From assembly GCF_022919075.1 (NCBI RefSeq), contig NZ_CP095078.1, positions 5,208,001 through 5,272,000 on the forward strand: DNA of 64,000 nt. Direction: 5' to 3'. Positions 39,687 through 48,700 of the stretch are shown one piece after another. Under the pieces are notes generated by a model. The model saw only the letters and a list, made by a program, of their open reading frames with translations. It did no database searches and was not told the origin of the DNA. A program made the translations under genes and the position numbers. The stretch comes from Nocardioides sp. W7. GTDB lineage: Bacteria > Actinomycetota > Actinomycetes > Propionibacteriales > Nocardioidaceae. How positions within the stretch are numbered: position 1 is the first letter of the stretch; every line of letters begins with the position of its first letter.

Positions 39687-40442
39687 TCAGCCGAGCGAGG
39701 ACCCGCCGTCGACGTACAGGGTCTGGCCGGTGATGTACGACGCCTCGTCGCTGCACAGGAACGCGGCCGCGGCCGCGATGTCCTCGGGGAAGCCGACCCG
39801 CTTGACCGGGTTGGCGTCCGCGTTGAGCTTGCGGAACTCCTCGACGTCCATCTTCAGCCGGGCCGCGGTGGCGTCGGTCATCTCGGTGGCGATGAACCCG
39901 GGCGCGATCGCGTTGGCGTTGATGCCGAACGGGCCGAGCTCGATGCCGAGGGTGCGGGTGAAGCCCTGGATGCCCATCTTGGCCGCGGAGTAGTTGGCCT
40001 GGCCGCGGTTGCCCAGCGCCGAGATGCTGGAGAGGTTGAGGACCTTGCCGTAGCGCTGCTCGACGAAGTGCTTCTGCGCGGCCTTCGTCATCAGGAACGC
40101 ACCCTTGAGGTGGACCCCGATGACCAGGTCCCAGTCGACCTCGGTCATCTTGAACAGCAGGTTGTCGCGGGTGATGCCGGCGTTGTTGACGAGGATGTGG
40201 ATGCCGCCGAGCTCCTCGACCACCCGAGCCACGGCGGCGTCGACGGACTCCGCGTTGCTGACGTCGGCCCCGATGCCCACGGCCTTGCCGGGGAGCGACG
40301 CCGCGGCCTCCGCCGCCGCGGTCTCGTCGAGGTCGATGATCGCGACCGCCGCGCCCTCCTCGGAGAACCGGGTGGCGGTCCCGAACCCGATGCCGCGCGC
40401 GGCTCCGGTGATGACGGCGACGCGTCCGTCGAATCGACCCAT
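39687..40442 (-). CDS. FabG-like 3-oxoacyl-ACP reductase (SDR)
   Basis: A 251-residue classical short-chain dehydrogenase. NAD(P) motif VITGAARGIGFGTA, NNAGITRDNLLFKM, the catalytic Ser in NLSSISALGNRGQANYSAAKMG (YxxxK) and the C-terminal ITGQTLYVDGGSS. The substrate could be 3-oxoacyl-ACP or acetoacetyl-CoA. The ATG at 40440-40442 has GGAGGA eight bases upstream, which favours it over the longer in-frame start. It follows the HIT gene by 46 bases. Confidence 0.9.
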   Translation of the reverse strand: MGRFDGRVAVITGAARGIGFGTATRFSEEGAAVAIIDLDETAAAEAAASLPGKAVGIGADVSNAESVDAAVARVVEELGGIHILVNNAGITRDNLLFKMTEVDWDLVIGVHLKGAFLMTKAAQKHFVEQRYGKVLNLSSISALGNRGQANYSAAKMGIQGFTRTLGIELGPFGINANAIAPGFIATEMTDATAARLKMDVEEFRKLNADANPVKRVGFPEDIAAAAAFLCSDEASYITGQTLYVDGGSSLG

Positions 40443-40488
40443 GGTGAGCTCCTCCTGAGATGGTGACTGGCCGGCAGCCTCCGTCACT

Positions 40489-40899
40489 CTAGAGGAGGGC
40501 CGTGCGGAGCCGGGCGGCGTACTCCCCCCGCTCGGCGAGGTCGGCGTACGTGGTCCGGGGCCAGAAGAAGCCGCGCAGCCCGTCGCCCTTGGTGCGCGGG
40601 ACGACGTGCAGGTGCAGGTGCGGCACGGACTGGCTGACGACGTTGTTCATCGCGACGAAGCTGCCCTGCGCGCCGAGCCCGGCGACGACCGCGGTCGAGA
40701 GCCGCTGCGCGGCGGCCAGGAAGCCGTCGCGCAGGCCGGCTGGCAGGTCGGGCAGGGTGACGACGTGCTCGCGCGGGACGAGCAGGACGTGGCCCTTGAA
40801 GACCGGCCGTTGGTCGAGGAAGGCGACCAGGTCGGCGTCCTCCCAGACCAGGTCGGCGTCGGTCTCGCCGGCCACGATCGAGCAGAAGACGCAGGTCAT
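40489..40899 (-). CDS. HIT-family nucleotide hydrolase
   Basis: A 136-residue protein with the histidine triad HLHLHVVPR preceded by SQSVP, and an N-terminal CVFCSIVAGE typical of HinT/AP4A-hydrolase-like members. It hydrolyses phosphoramidates or dinucleoside polyphosphates. ATG with TAGCCT six bases upstream (40906-40911), so probably leaderless. It heads the transcript that reads into the SDR gene. Confidence 0.92.
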   Translation of the reverse strand: MTCVFCSIVAGETDADLVWEDADLVAFLDQRPVFKGHVLLVPREHVVTLPDLPAGLRDGFLAAAQRLSTAVVAGLGAQGSFVAMNNVVSQSVPHLHLHVVPRTKGDGLRGFFWPRTTYADLAERGEYAARLRTALL

Positions 40900-40908
40900 G
40901 ACGGCAGG

Positions 40909-42801
40909 CTAGCGGCGGGTCACCCGGGCGGTCTTGGCGCTGCGCACGGTCACCGTGTCGAAGTGCTGTCGGCTGCCCGTCACCCGGACGCTGATCCGCT
41001 TGCCGACGTCCCTGCGGGTGAGGCGGTACGCCGTGCCCGTCCGCACCTTGGTCCCGTTGCGGAACCAGGTCAGCCGCAGCGTGACCCGTCCCGGGCCCCA
41101 CGACCCGGCTCGGGCCCGTAGGGCCCGTCCGACCTTGGCCTTCCCGACGATCCTCGGTCGAGCGGTGGACAGGACGCCGCGGACCGCGGCGGTCGGGGTC
41201 GAGGAGCGCACCGTGCTCGCGCCGCCGAGGTCTCCCCGCACGGTGAGCGTGATCGCCCGGCCCGCGAGAGCGTTGGTGACGCGCAGGGTGGGGCCGGTGC
41301 CGGCCGGGACACCGTCGGCGGTCCAGGTGTAGGCCAGCGCCACGCCAGCCGGTCCCCAGGCGCCCGGGACCGCGGTCAGGACCCGGCCGGCCCGAGGAGT
41401 GCCGGAGATCCGCGGGGTGGCGGCGGCGACCTCCGGGTCGGGCTCGGGCTCCGGGTCCGGGTCGGGGTCCGTGGAACCGTCCGAGGGCAGGACGACGGTG
41501 GTCTCGGCGCTGGTGCGGTCGACCGCGGGCTGGCCGGGGACCTTGCCCGTGACCCGCACCGCGAGGCGCCCGTCCTCGACGGACGCGGGGATGGTGAGCG
41601 TCGAGCCGGTCGCGCCCGGGATCTCGAAGCCGCGGTCGAGCCACTGGTAGGACAGCTCGACGCCGGTGGGCCCCCAGGAGCCGGGCGTGGCCGTCAGTCG
41701 GCGGCCGACGCGAGCGACGCCGGTGATGGTCGGAGTGGCCGCCTGGACGGCGGTCGGGGCCGCACCCAGCCGGATGGTCAGCTCGCGGCGCTTCTCGACG
41801 CCCGCAGGGAAGGTGATCGCGCGAGCCTCGGAGGCGGCGTACGCGCCGTCGTACCACTCCCCGACCTCGGGGCCGGTGTGCCCATCGGGCAGCCCGCCGA
41901 AGACCTTGACCTCGTCGAACCGGTCGGTGATGCGGTAGCGACCGGTGAGGTCGGTCTCGTGCGGGCCGGACTGGATCGGGCCCCACCACCCGTTCATGAA
42001 GTCGGGCATCCGGAACTGGATCCCGATGGGCGCCTCGGCCAGCGGCTGACCCGCCGCGTCGAGCACGGTGATGACGGCCGAGGGTCGCTCCGCGAGGATG
42101 ACGTCGTGGGTCGTGCCCGCTCCGGCCGTGACCGGCACCTTGACCTCGTGGTCGTAGTAGACGGGGTCGTCGAGGTCGTTGCTGTAGGCCGTGACGTTCA
42201 CGATGTAGTCGCCCGGAATGAGATCCCTGGGGAAGTCGCCGACCCGGCTGTCGTAGCGGCCGTCGGCATCGGTCGTCACACCGGCGCCACCGGCCATCTC
42301 CGACTCACGGAACGACACCGAGGCCCCGACAACCGGCTGGCCGGCCTCGTCGAGGACGCGGCCGGTCACCCAGCCGGGGGTCTCCAGCACGATCGGGCGC
42401 GGCAGGGTGACCGCGCCTCCCGTGACGTGGACGGGCGTGGCCTCCGAGACGCTGACCGCGTCGTCCCAGTACTCGTCGGCCAGCGAGTCGTCGGGCGCGA
42501 TGACCCACACGACGTAGTAGCCGTCCTCGAGGTTCGAGACGCTCCAGGTCCCGTCCGCGCCGGTGGTCGTGGATCCGGCCGCCTCCGAGGCCCCGTCCGG
42601 CGTGTCGGAGCGGTAGAACTGGACGTTGGCGTCGGCGAGTGGCGCCACCGCCCCGCCGGCGGGCTTGGCCTGCACCTCACCCGCGAGGGAGCCGGTGCCG
42701 GCCGCGCTCGCGGGCGAGGCGACCAGCAGGCCGGCGGCGACGACGAGGACGGTGGCGACGGCGAGGAGGACGGCCGAGAGCCGACTGGACGTGCGTGACA
42801 T
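40909..42801 (-). CDS. Secreted multidomain protein with carboxypeptidase-regulatory-like and Ig-like repeats
   Basis: A 630-residue exported protein. Signal peptide (LSAVLLAVATVLVVAAGLLVASPASAA), then three SdrD_B/CarboxypepD_reg-like beta domains (about 35-340; for example GTWSVSNLEDGYYVVWVI and PGWVTGRVLDEAGQPVVGASVSF), then four Ig-like repeats marked by PGSWGP or PGAWGP, for example ELSYQWLDRGFEIPGATGS. A DPDPDPEPEPDPE linker separates two of them (near 41450). No sortase signal or membrane anchor, so it is probably released or wall-associated by charge. Adhesion or surface role is inference. Confidence 0.83.
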   Translation of the reverse strand: MSRTSSRLSAVLLAVATVLVVAAGLLVASPASAAGTGSLAGEVQAKPAGGAVAPLADANVQFYRSDTPDGASEAAGSTTTGADGTWSVSNLEDGYYVVWVIAPDDSLADEYWDDAVSVSEATPVHVTGGAVTLPRPIVLETPGWVTGRVLDEAGQPVVGASVSFRESEMAGGAGVTTDADGRYDSRVGDFPRDLIPGDYIVNVTAYSNDLDDPVYYDHEVKVPVTAGAGTTHDVILAERPSAVITVLDAAGQPLAEAPIGIQFRMPDFMNGWWGPIQSGPHETDLTGRYRITDRFDEVKVFGGLPDGHTGPEVGEWYDGAYAASEARAITFPAGVEKRRELTIRLGAAPTAVQAATPTITGVARVGRRLTATPGSWGPTGVELSYQWLDRGFEIPGATGSTLTIPASVEDGRLAVRVTGKVPGQPAVDRTSAETTVVLPSDGSTDPDPDPEPEPDPEVAAATPRISGTPRAGRVLTAVPGAWGPAGVALAYTWTADGVPAGTGPTLRVTNALAGRAITLTVRGDLGGASTVRSSTPTAAVRGVLSTARPRIVGKAKVGRALRARAGSWGPGRVTLRLTWFRNGTKVRTGTAYRLTRRDVGKRISVRVTGSRQHFDTVTVRSAKTARVTRR

Positions 42802-42819
42802 GGGGACCTTCCGAGAGCA

Positions 42820-42836
42820 GTGGGGTCGCTCCCCAC
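42820..42836. terminator. Short hairpin between the M15 and repeat-protein genes
   Basis: GTGGGG-TCGCT-CCCCAC (6-bp stem, five-base loop) lies 18 bases beyond the M15 peptidase stop on the minus strand and 19 bases before the next gene. Either a weak terminator or a leader hairpin. Confidence 0.4.
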
Positions 42837-42853
42837 CTGGCTAAGATCCCCGC

Positions 42854-44278
42854 TTAGTCGCAGACGAAACCCGCGCACTGCGGATGCAGCCGGCGCGGGC
42901 TGAGGTCGGTGCGCAGGGCCCGGCCCGCGGATCCGACCACGTCGAAGTGATGGGCGTCGCGGGTGCCGTAGGTCCAGCGCAGGCCGTGCCGGGCCATCAC
43001 CTGCACCACCTCGTGGGACCGCGACCGCCAGGCGACCAGCGGGTGCGAGTGGCGGAGCCACCAGCCGTTGGGAACGACCCCCTGCCGGGAGTGGTACGGG
43101 TTCTCCCAGGGGTTGATGTCCAGCGAGCGGCCGTAGGAGTGGGGCGAGCGCACCCCGGGCCGGCCGACCACCGAACGGCAGTTGAAGGCGGAGCTGTTGT
43201 CGGCCGCCATGGACCGGTAGTCGTCGGCCCCGCCGAGCCGGCCGGACCAGCCGAAGCGGTCGACGCGGTACATCGCCCGGATCGGGAGCTGGCGGCGGTA
43301 GAACTCGGCCAGCGCACCCGCCATGTTGTCGGCGGCGTCGGCCGCCGCGACCAGCTCGCCGCGGTACCGGTAGCCGTCGTACCCCCAGTAGTTGACGCGC
43401 ACCAGGCGCAGCCCGCTGCGCCCGACCGGGCAGCCGGCGTGCCAGGAGCGGCCGGTCATGGTCCCCCAGACCTGGTCCGGGATGGGCGTGATCGTCGCGT
43501 TGGCGCCCCTTCCGACGGCCCGTTGCTGGCGCGGCAGGCCGACCCGGGGGCGAGGGGCGCCCTTCGGCAGGGAGACCGGACGGCCCGGCGGCCGGTTGTC
43601 GATGCGACGCCGGGCGCTGGTGTCGCCGCGGACCCAGTCGTTGGTCGCGCCCTTCGCGATCCAGACGGTGTCGGCGCGCGGCCGGGCCCGGAGCGTGGCG
43701 CGGCCCCGGGCATCGGCCGTCAGGGTCGTCACCCGCCGCCAGCGCCGCTCGCCCGGCGCCTTGCGCAACAGCGTGATCCGGCCGCCGGCCACCGGCTGCC
43801 CGGCGGTGGTGCGCCAGCGGACCCGCACCGTCGTGGCCCGGCCGTCGACGACCCGCTTGGCGGCATCCAGCAGCAGCCGGGACGGGCGGCGGGTGATCGG
43901 GATCGCACCGCTCCCGGTGGCTGGGTCGTACGTCGCGTCGCCGGCGTACGACGCCCGGAAGAGGTTGTCGGGGGCCAGCCGGCCGACCCTCGCCGACAGC
44001 TGGGCGTGGCCGGCGGCGTCGGTGACGAGTGACCCGACCGGCTGCCACACCCCCTGCACCCGCCGCTCGACGCTCAGCACCGCACCCGGCACCGGGACGC
44101 CGGTGGACGTGCGGAGGTCGAGCTGGACGGCGGCGTCCGCGTCGGCCGGGTGGGCGGCCGCGGAGACGGTCAGCGTGGTCGGGGTCGCCGCCGAGGCCGG
44201 CCCGGCCAGGACCCCGCCGGCGACGGCCAGGGCGAGCAGGACGAGGAACAGGTGACGCCCGAGATGCATGTCTGGCAT
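42854..44278 (-). CDS. Secreted D-alanyl-D-alanine carboxypeptidase-like protein (M15 family)
   Basis: A 474-residue exported protein. Signal peptide (FLVLLALAVAGGVLAGPASAA), two Ig-like beta domains (about 30-230; for example GVPVPGAVLSVERRVQGVW and GQPVAGGRITLLRKAPGERRW), a Pro/Arg linker, and a C-terminal M15C peptidase domain with the zinc site SPHSYGRSLDINPWENPY and DAHHFDVVG, which provides the His/Asp/His ligands. It probably trims peptidoglycan peptides. Start placed at the ATG at 44278; ATG at 44269 is an alternative. Divergent from the DUF4157 gene. Confidence 0.87.
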   Translation of the reverse strand: MPDMHLGRHLFLVLLALAVAGGVLAGPASAATPTTLTVSAAAHPADADAAVQLDLRTSTGVPVPGAVLSVERRVQGVWQPVGSLVTDAAGHAQLSARVGRLAPDNLFRASYAGDATYDPATGSGAIPITRRPSRLLLDAAKRVVDGRATTVRVRWRTTAGQPVAGGRITLLRKAPGERRWRRVTTLTADARGRATLRARPRADTVWIAKGATNDWVRGDTSARRRIDNRPPGRPVSLPKGAPRPRVGLPRQQRAVGRGANATITPIPDQVWGTMTGRSWHAGCPVGRSGLRLVRVNYWGYDGYRYRGELVAAADAADNMAGALAEFYRRQLPIRAMYRVDRFGWSGRLGGADDYRSMAADNSSAFNCRSVVGRPGVRSPHSYGRSLDINPWENPYHSRQGVVPNGWWLRHSHPLVAWRSRSHEVVQVMARHGLRWTYGTRDAHHFDVVGSAGRALRTDLSPRRLHPQCAGFVCD

Positions 44279-44400
44279 GGTGCCACGGCCCGCTCGCGAC
44301 GCCGCCTCCACCGGCCCGGGTAAAAGTCCGCGGAAGTCGCACCCGGGAGCGCGACGACTTCGCTACCGTGCCGTGTGTCTCGGGAGAAGGAGGGTTCGCC

Positions 44401-46725
44401 ATGCCCAGGACCCAGTTCGCCCGCCCGCTCCTCGGGGATCCCCTCCGCCGTCTCGTCGAGGACACCGCGCTGGAGCGGGAGAGCCCCGAGCACGAGGCCG
44501 AGCAGGAGCAGCCGGTACGCCGTCCCCTGCAGGTCGGGGCCGCCGACGACCGCGAGGAGCGAGAGGCCGACCAGGTCGCCGCCCAGGTGCTCACCCGGCT
44601 GGCCGGTCACCAGGACGACGCCGAGTCCGAGACGCACGAGCACGAGGGTCACGAGCACGGCCCGGTGCTCGGCGAGGTCCGGCGTGCCCCCGGCCATGCC
44701 GGGGCGATCGGCGCCGCGGGCGGCGACCTCGACGCGAGCTCCTCCGCAGCCATCGAGGGCGCCCGCGGCCGTGGCGCTGCGCTCCCGGTCGGCGTACGCC
44801 GCGAGATGGAGGCGGGCTTCGGCCACAGCCTCTCCGACGTCCGCATCCACACCGACGACCGAGCCGCCGGCCTGAGCCGGCAGATGTCGGCCCGGGCCTT
44901 CACGACCGGCCGCGACATCTTCTTCGACAAGGGCGAGTTCTCCCCCGGCACTGCCGAGGGCAAGCGGGTGCTCGCGCACGAGATCGCGCACACCCGCCAG
45001 GACTCGGGCGTACGACGCAAGCTGCGCGGCACGGCCCAGGCGCTGGAGTCGCAGGGCGGCGGCGGCACCAGCGGTGGAGTGCGCAAGCTGGTCGGGAAGC
45101 TGACCAACTGGGACAAGATCGTGGCCGGGGTCAAGGCGTACGAGAAGTCCGAGGAGGTGCTGCTCAACTCGGGCAAGAATCCCGGCCCGGCCACGCTCAT
45201 GCAGGCCAAGCAGGGCCTGTTGAAGATCCTCACCAAGGTCCAGGCGCACATCAAGGAGTGGCGCACGAGCAACGACGCGGACAAGCAGGACGCCAAGCAG
45301 AAGAGCTCAAACGCCTACGACACCGACAACCGCACGAAGGCCGGCCGGCGCCAGGCCGTCGGCATGCTGGCCCCCCGGGTCGGCAACGAGATCGGCCTGC
45401 TCACCTCCTCCGACTCGGCCGCCTGGACGGCCAGCCTGGGTCTCTCCGACGGCAAGCTGACCTCCTCGGGCGAGCAGGACCGCGGCGGGGTCAACACCGT
45501 CCAGGAGCTCAGCTACAGCCTGGAGGGCGCCCACGGCGGGGGCGACGACGTCGCGTTCTCCGGCTTCTTCAAGGAGGACCACGGCTATCACGGCCTGGCC
45601 CAGCAGCACGAGGTCGAGAGTGGCATCCAGCGGGCCGACCCCAACTACGGCGCCCGCTCGGTCGCCCTCTACCGGCTCGACCGGCTGCTCGGTGCCGACG
45701 TGACGGCCCGGGCCGAGTTCGCGGTCCACACCGATCCCCAGGGCAAGTCCACCATGGGCACCGTGCTGGAGAAGGCGAAAGGCACGGCCGGTGCGAAGCG
45801 CAGCTACGGGTTCGGCACCGAGCACACCAAGGCGATGGGGCCGGGAGCGGTGAACCTGGAGGACGAGGTGCTCCAGCGGTCCCTCAACAAGCTGCAGATC
45901 CTCGACGTCATCGCCGGCCAGCTCGACCGGCACTCCGGCAACTACTTCATCGAGACCGACCAGCAGACGGGCACCGTCACCGGCGTGACCGGGATCGATC
46001 TGGACATGGCGTTCGGCGAGAGTTTCACCGGGACGACCTACGAGGACGGAGAGCAGCTCGGGGCCCAGAACTATCGAGGAATGCCCGAGTCCATCGACCG
46101 GCCCTTCGCCGAGCGGCTGCTGCAGATCTCGCCCGAGCAGATCAAGACCGCCCTGACCGGACTGCTGAGTCCCGCGGAGATCGCCGCCACTGTGACCCGG
46201 TTCACCAAGGTGCAGGACGCGATCCGGCAGGCCGAGCAGGCCGGGCAGCTCGTCGACAAGTGGGACGGCAGCACCGCCCGCCGCGAGAAGGTCAGCGGCA
46301 CCGAGATCACCGGTCGTCCGAAGCTGCGCACCCAGCTCCAGAACCTCCAGTTCTCGAACGTCGGGACCGCGAACAAGATCGCCACCGAGACGCTGACCGC
46401 CAAGCTCGCCGACTGCAAGGACGAGGCGCTCCGCAAGGTGCTGACCGACAACCTCGCCAGCAGCTGGAACCACGCCGTCGAGTTGGCCCTGGTCGCCGGT
46501 TTCCAGGACCACGAGATGTCCCCGGACGAGGTGCGCGCCGCCGTCCAGATGTTCGTCAACTACCTCAACGGTCCGGGCAAGTCGTCGATGACCGCGGCCC
46601 TGCAGTCGACCTCGATGGTGGGCAAGCAGGTGGACCAGGCGGCAGCCGCGCTGATGGCCCAGGCGGTCACCCTCGTCGTGGGCAAGCGCACCGTCCCCGG
46701 ACGAGGCAGGGGCGGCAAGCGCTGA
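44401..46725 (+). CDS. DUF4157 (eCIS-associated) protein with a kinase-like C-terminal domain
   Basis: A 774-residue protein without signal peptide. Residues ~1-125 are charged with a His-rich patch (HEHEGHEHG). Residues ~126-200 form DUF4157 (LPVGVRREMEAGFGHSL, DVRIHTDDRAAGLSRQM, then the zinc motif AHEIAHTRQ at 192-200), a domain typical of extracellular contractile injection system cargo. The rest has kinase-like features: ARSVALYRLDRLLG (418-431), the catalytic-loop pattern GQLDRHSGNYF (506-516) and GIDLDMAFG (531-539), resembling PI3/4-kinase or HipA-type enzymes. AAGGAGG ribosome-binding site. Coupled to the AAA+ gene one base downstream. A toxin or effector role is inference. Confidence 0.75.
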   Translation: MPRTQFARPLLGDPLRRLVEDTALERESPEHEAEQEQPVRRPLQVGAADDREEREADQVAAQVLTRLAGHQDDAESETHEHEGHEHGPVLGEVRRAPGHAGAIGAAGGDLDASSSAAIEGARGRGAALPVGVRREMEAGFGHSLSDVRIHTDDRAAGLSRQMSARAFTTGRDIFFDKGEFSPGTAEGKRVLAHEIAHTRQDSGVRRKLRGTAQALESQGGGGTSGGVRKLVGKLTNWDKIVAGVKAYEKSEEVLLNSGKNPGPATLMQAKQGLLKILTKVQAHIKEWRTSNDADKQDAKQKSSNAYDTDNRTKAGRRQAVGMLAPRVGNEIGLLTSSDSAAWTASLGLSDGKLTSSGEQDRGGVNTVQELSYSLEGAHGGGDDVAFSGFFKEDHGYHGLAQQHEVESGIQRADPNYGARSVALYRLDRLLGADVTARAEFAVHTDPQGKSTMGTVLEKAKGTAGAKRSYGFGTEHTKAMGPGAVNLEDEVLQRSLNKLQILDVIAGQLDRHSGNYFIETDQQTGTVTGVTGIDLDMAFGESFTGTTYEDGEQLGAQNYRGMPESIDRPFAERLLQISPEQIKTALTGLLSPAEIAATVTRFTKVQDAIRQAEQAGQLVDKWDGSTARREKVSGTEITGRPKLRTQLQNLQFSNVGTANKIATETLTAKLADCKDEALRKVLTDNLASSWNHAVELALVAGFQDHEMSPDEVRAAVQMFVNYLNGPGKSSMTAALQSTSMVGKQVDQAAAALMAQAVTLVVGKRTVPGRGRGGKR

Positions 46726-46726
46726 G

Positions 46727-48595
46727 ATGGAGGGCTGGGAACGCTACGGGCGCCTGGTCGTCGAGCGGTCCGCCCTCGTCGCCGCCGTCGACCGCACGCC
46801 GGGAGGCGGCATCCTCTCGCCGGCGGAGATCGGCTCGCTGACCGGCCGCGCCGGGTCCGCACCGGTGTCACCGGAAGCGGTGGGCTCCGCGTTCGAGGAG
46901 GCGATCGAGCAGGCCCGCGTCGCGCTGGTCGCCGAGCTGGACGGCAGCTCCCCGTTCGTCCGGATCGCCCGGTACGCCGGCCTCACCGAGACCTCCCTCG
47001 CCGTCCTCGCCGTCGTGGCGAGCGCCGAGCTGGACGACGAGGCTGCCGCGCTGCTCCGGCAGCCGCTGACGCTCAGCGCCGTGCGGCGCATGCTCGGTGA
47101 CGCCGGCGCCGCCGCGCTGGCCGACGACGGTCAGCTCCGCTCGGCGGCGCTGATCGCGCTCGAGCCGACCGGACCGCTCGGCGGCGCACGGGTCCAGCTG
47201 ACGCGTCGTACCGCCTGGGCGCTGCTCGGCGACCTCTCCCTCGACCCTGACCTGCCCCCCGGCGCCGACGCGGTCGTGACCGACGATCCCGACGGTTCGA
47301 TGCGGGTGCTGGTCGTCGGCGCCGACCGCGTGCGCCGGAACCAGGCGGCGGCCGCGGCGACCGCGGGCCTCGGCTTCCTCGTCACCGCACTGCCCACCAC
47401 CGAGCGGGGCTGGGTCGCCGTCGTCTCCCAGGCGACCGCGGCCGGGGTCGGCCTGGTGCTGGACGTCCCCCCACCCGACCCGGAGAGCCCCCAGCGGCTC
47501 GGCACGACGGGCCGCCGCTGGCTGGAGCGGGCCGGGCATCTGCCGATCGCCCTCTGCTCGAGCGACCCGCTCGATCTCGAGTCGCTCACCCACCAGGGCT
47601 GGGCCGAGGTGCACGCCGCCGCGGCGCCGGTGACCGACACCGAGTGGGAGCAGGCGTACGGCGACGCACCGCCGACCGCCCGGCGCCCGAGCGCCGAGCA
47701 GGTCCACGCCATGCGGGTGCTCGACGTACCGGACCCGCACCAGGCGCTGCGCCGACTCGCCTCCGGCGCCCTGCTGCGGCACGCTCGCCGGGTCGAGGCG
47801 CGCGCGACCTGGGACGACCTGGTGCTGCCGCCGGCCCAGGAGCGTCGACTGCGCGCCCTGGTCGACCGCTACCGCAACCGCGACCTCGTGCACACCGAGT
47901 GGGGCCTGCCGCTCTTCCCCTCCCCCGGCATCGTCGCGCTCTTCTCCGGATCCTCCGGCACCGGCAAGACGACCAGCGCCGAGGTGATCGCGCACGAGCT
48001 CGGCGTCGACCTGTTCCGCGTCGACCTCTCGGCGCTGGTGAGCAAGTACATCGGCGAGACCGAGAAGAACCTCGAAGAGATCTTCTCCGCGGCCCACTCC
48101 GGCGACTACCTGCTGCTCTTCGACGAGGCCGACTCGCTGTTCGGGAGCCGCTCCGAGGTCTCCGACTCCCGGGACCGCTACGCCAACATGGAGGTCTCCT
48201 ACCTCCTGCAGCGACTGGAGACGTACGACGGCTTCGTCGTCCTCACCTCGAACTTCCAGGGCAACATCGACGACGCGTTCCTGCGCCGGATCCACGCGAC
48301 CATCTCCTTCCCGGTGCCGGGGCCGGACGACCGCGCCCGGATCTGGACCCGCAGCCTGGCCGGCGCACCGATCGGCGACCTCGACCTCGACCACGTCGCC
48401 ACCGGCTTCGCGCTCTCGGGCGGGTCGATCCGCAACGCCGCACTGACCGCCGCCCACCTCGCCGCCGCCCGCGGCGCGCCGATCGGCATGGTCGAGGTGC
48501 TCGCGGCGGTCAGCGAGGAGCTCGCGAAGCTGCGGCAGCGGGTCACGCCCCAGCTGCTGGGCCGGTGGGCCGACGAGGTCACCGCCCTCGGCTGA
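46727..48595 (+). CDS. AAA+ ATPase of the eCIS (Afp15-like) type
   Basis: A 622-residue protein. The N-terminal ~330 residues are a poorly conserved helical domain. The AAA+ core follows: Walker A FSGSSGTGKTT (G408-T416), VSKYIGETEKNLEEIF (pore and membrane-facing loop), Walker B LLLFDEADSLFGSR (D466-E467), the arginine-finger region FLRRIHATISFPVPGP and sensor 2 FALSGGSIRNAALTAA. This arrangement is found in ATPases encoded with contractile injection systems. It starts one base after the DUF4157 stop, so the pair is co-translated. It probably remodels or loads the DUF4157 protein (inference). Confidence 0.85.
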   Translation: MEGWERYGRLVVERSALVAAVDRTPGGGILSPAEIGSLTGRAGSAPVSPEAVGSAFEEAIEQARVALVAELDGSSPFVRIARYAGLTETSLAVLAVVASAELDDEAAALLRQPLTLSAVRRMLGDAGAAALADDGQLRSAALIALEPTGPLGGARVQLTRRTAWALLGDLSLDPDLPPGADAVVTDDPDGSMRVLVVGADRVRRNQAAAAATAGLGFLVTALPTTERGWVAVVSQATAAGVGLVLDVPPPDPESPQRLGTTGRRWLERAGHLPIALCSSDPLDLESLTHQGWAEVHAAAAPVTDTEWEQAYGDAPPTARRPSAEQVHAMRVLDVPDPHQALRRLASGALLRHARRVEARATWDDLVLPPAQERRLRALVDRYRNRDLVHTEWGLPLFPSPGIVALFSGSSGTGKTTSAEVIAHELGVDLFRVDLSALVSKYIGETEKNLEEIFSAAHSGDYLLLFDEADSLFGSRSEVSDSRDRYANMEVSYLLQRLETYDGFVVLTSNFQGNIDDAFLRRIHATISFPVPGPDDRARIWTRSLAGAPIGDLDLDHVATGFALSGGSIRNAALTAAHLAAARGAPIGMVEVLAAVSEELAKLRQRVTPQLLGRWADEVTALG

Positions 48596-48649
48596 GGCCT
48601 GTCCGACCCGGCCGCTCGACTCACCGGATCCGAGCCGTCAAGCCTGCTC

Positions 48650-48690
48650 CGACACGCCGCGAAAAGCGCCGAGAATGTGACGGGTCGGCG
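48650..48690 (+). repeat. Family B repeat, right-half copy
   Basis: Forty-one bases, CGACACGCCGCGAAAAGCGC and following to GACGGGTCGGCG, match the right arm of the 24175-24320 element with few differences. Weaker similarity extends leftward to about 48613 (CTCGACTCACCGGA, GCCGTCAA). The left arm is missing. It lies between the AAA+ gene and the convergent cupin gene, whose stop codon it nearly reaches. Confidence 0.75.
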
Positions 48691-48700
48691 GTGGGGGATG

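Noticed and set aside
41440-41475. Short tandem GGGTCC/GGGCTC-type repeats that could suggest a CRISPR or VNTR
   Set aside because: They encode the in-frame DPDPDPEPEPDPE linker of a secreted protein, with no spacers of constant length.
44029-44400. Upstream extension of the DUF4157 frame
   Set aside because: The extension is antisense to the M15 peptidase and Arg/Pro-rich; AAGGAGG places the start at the ATG at 44401.
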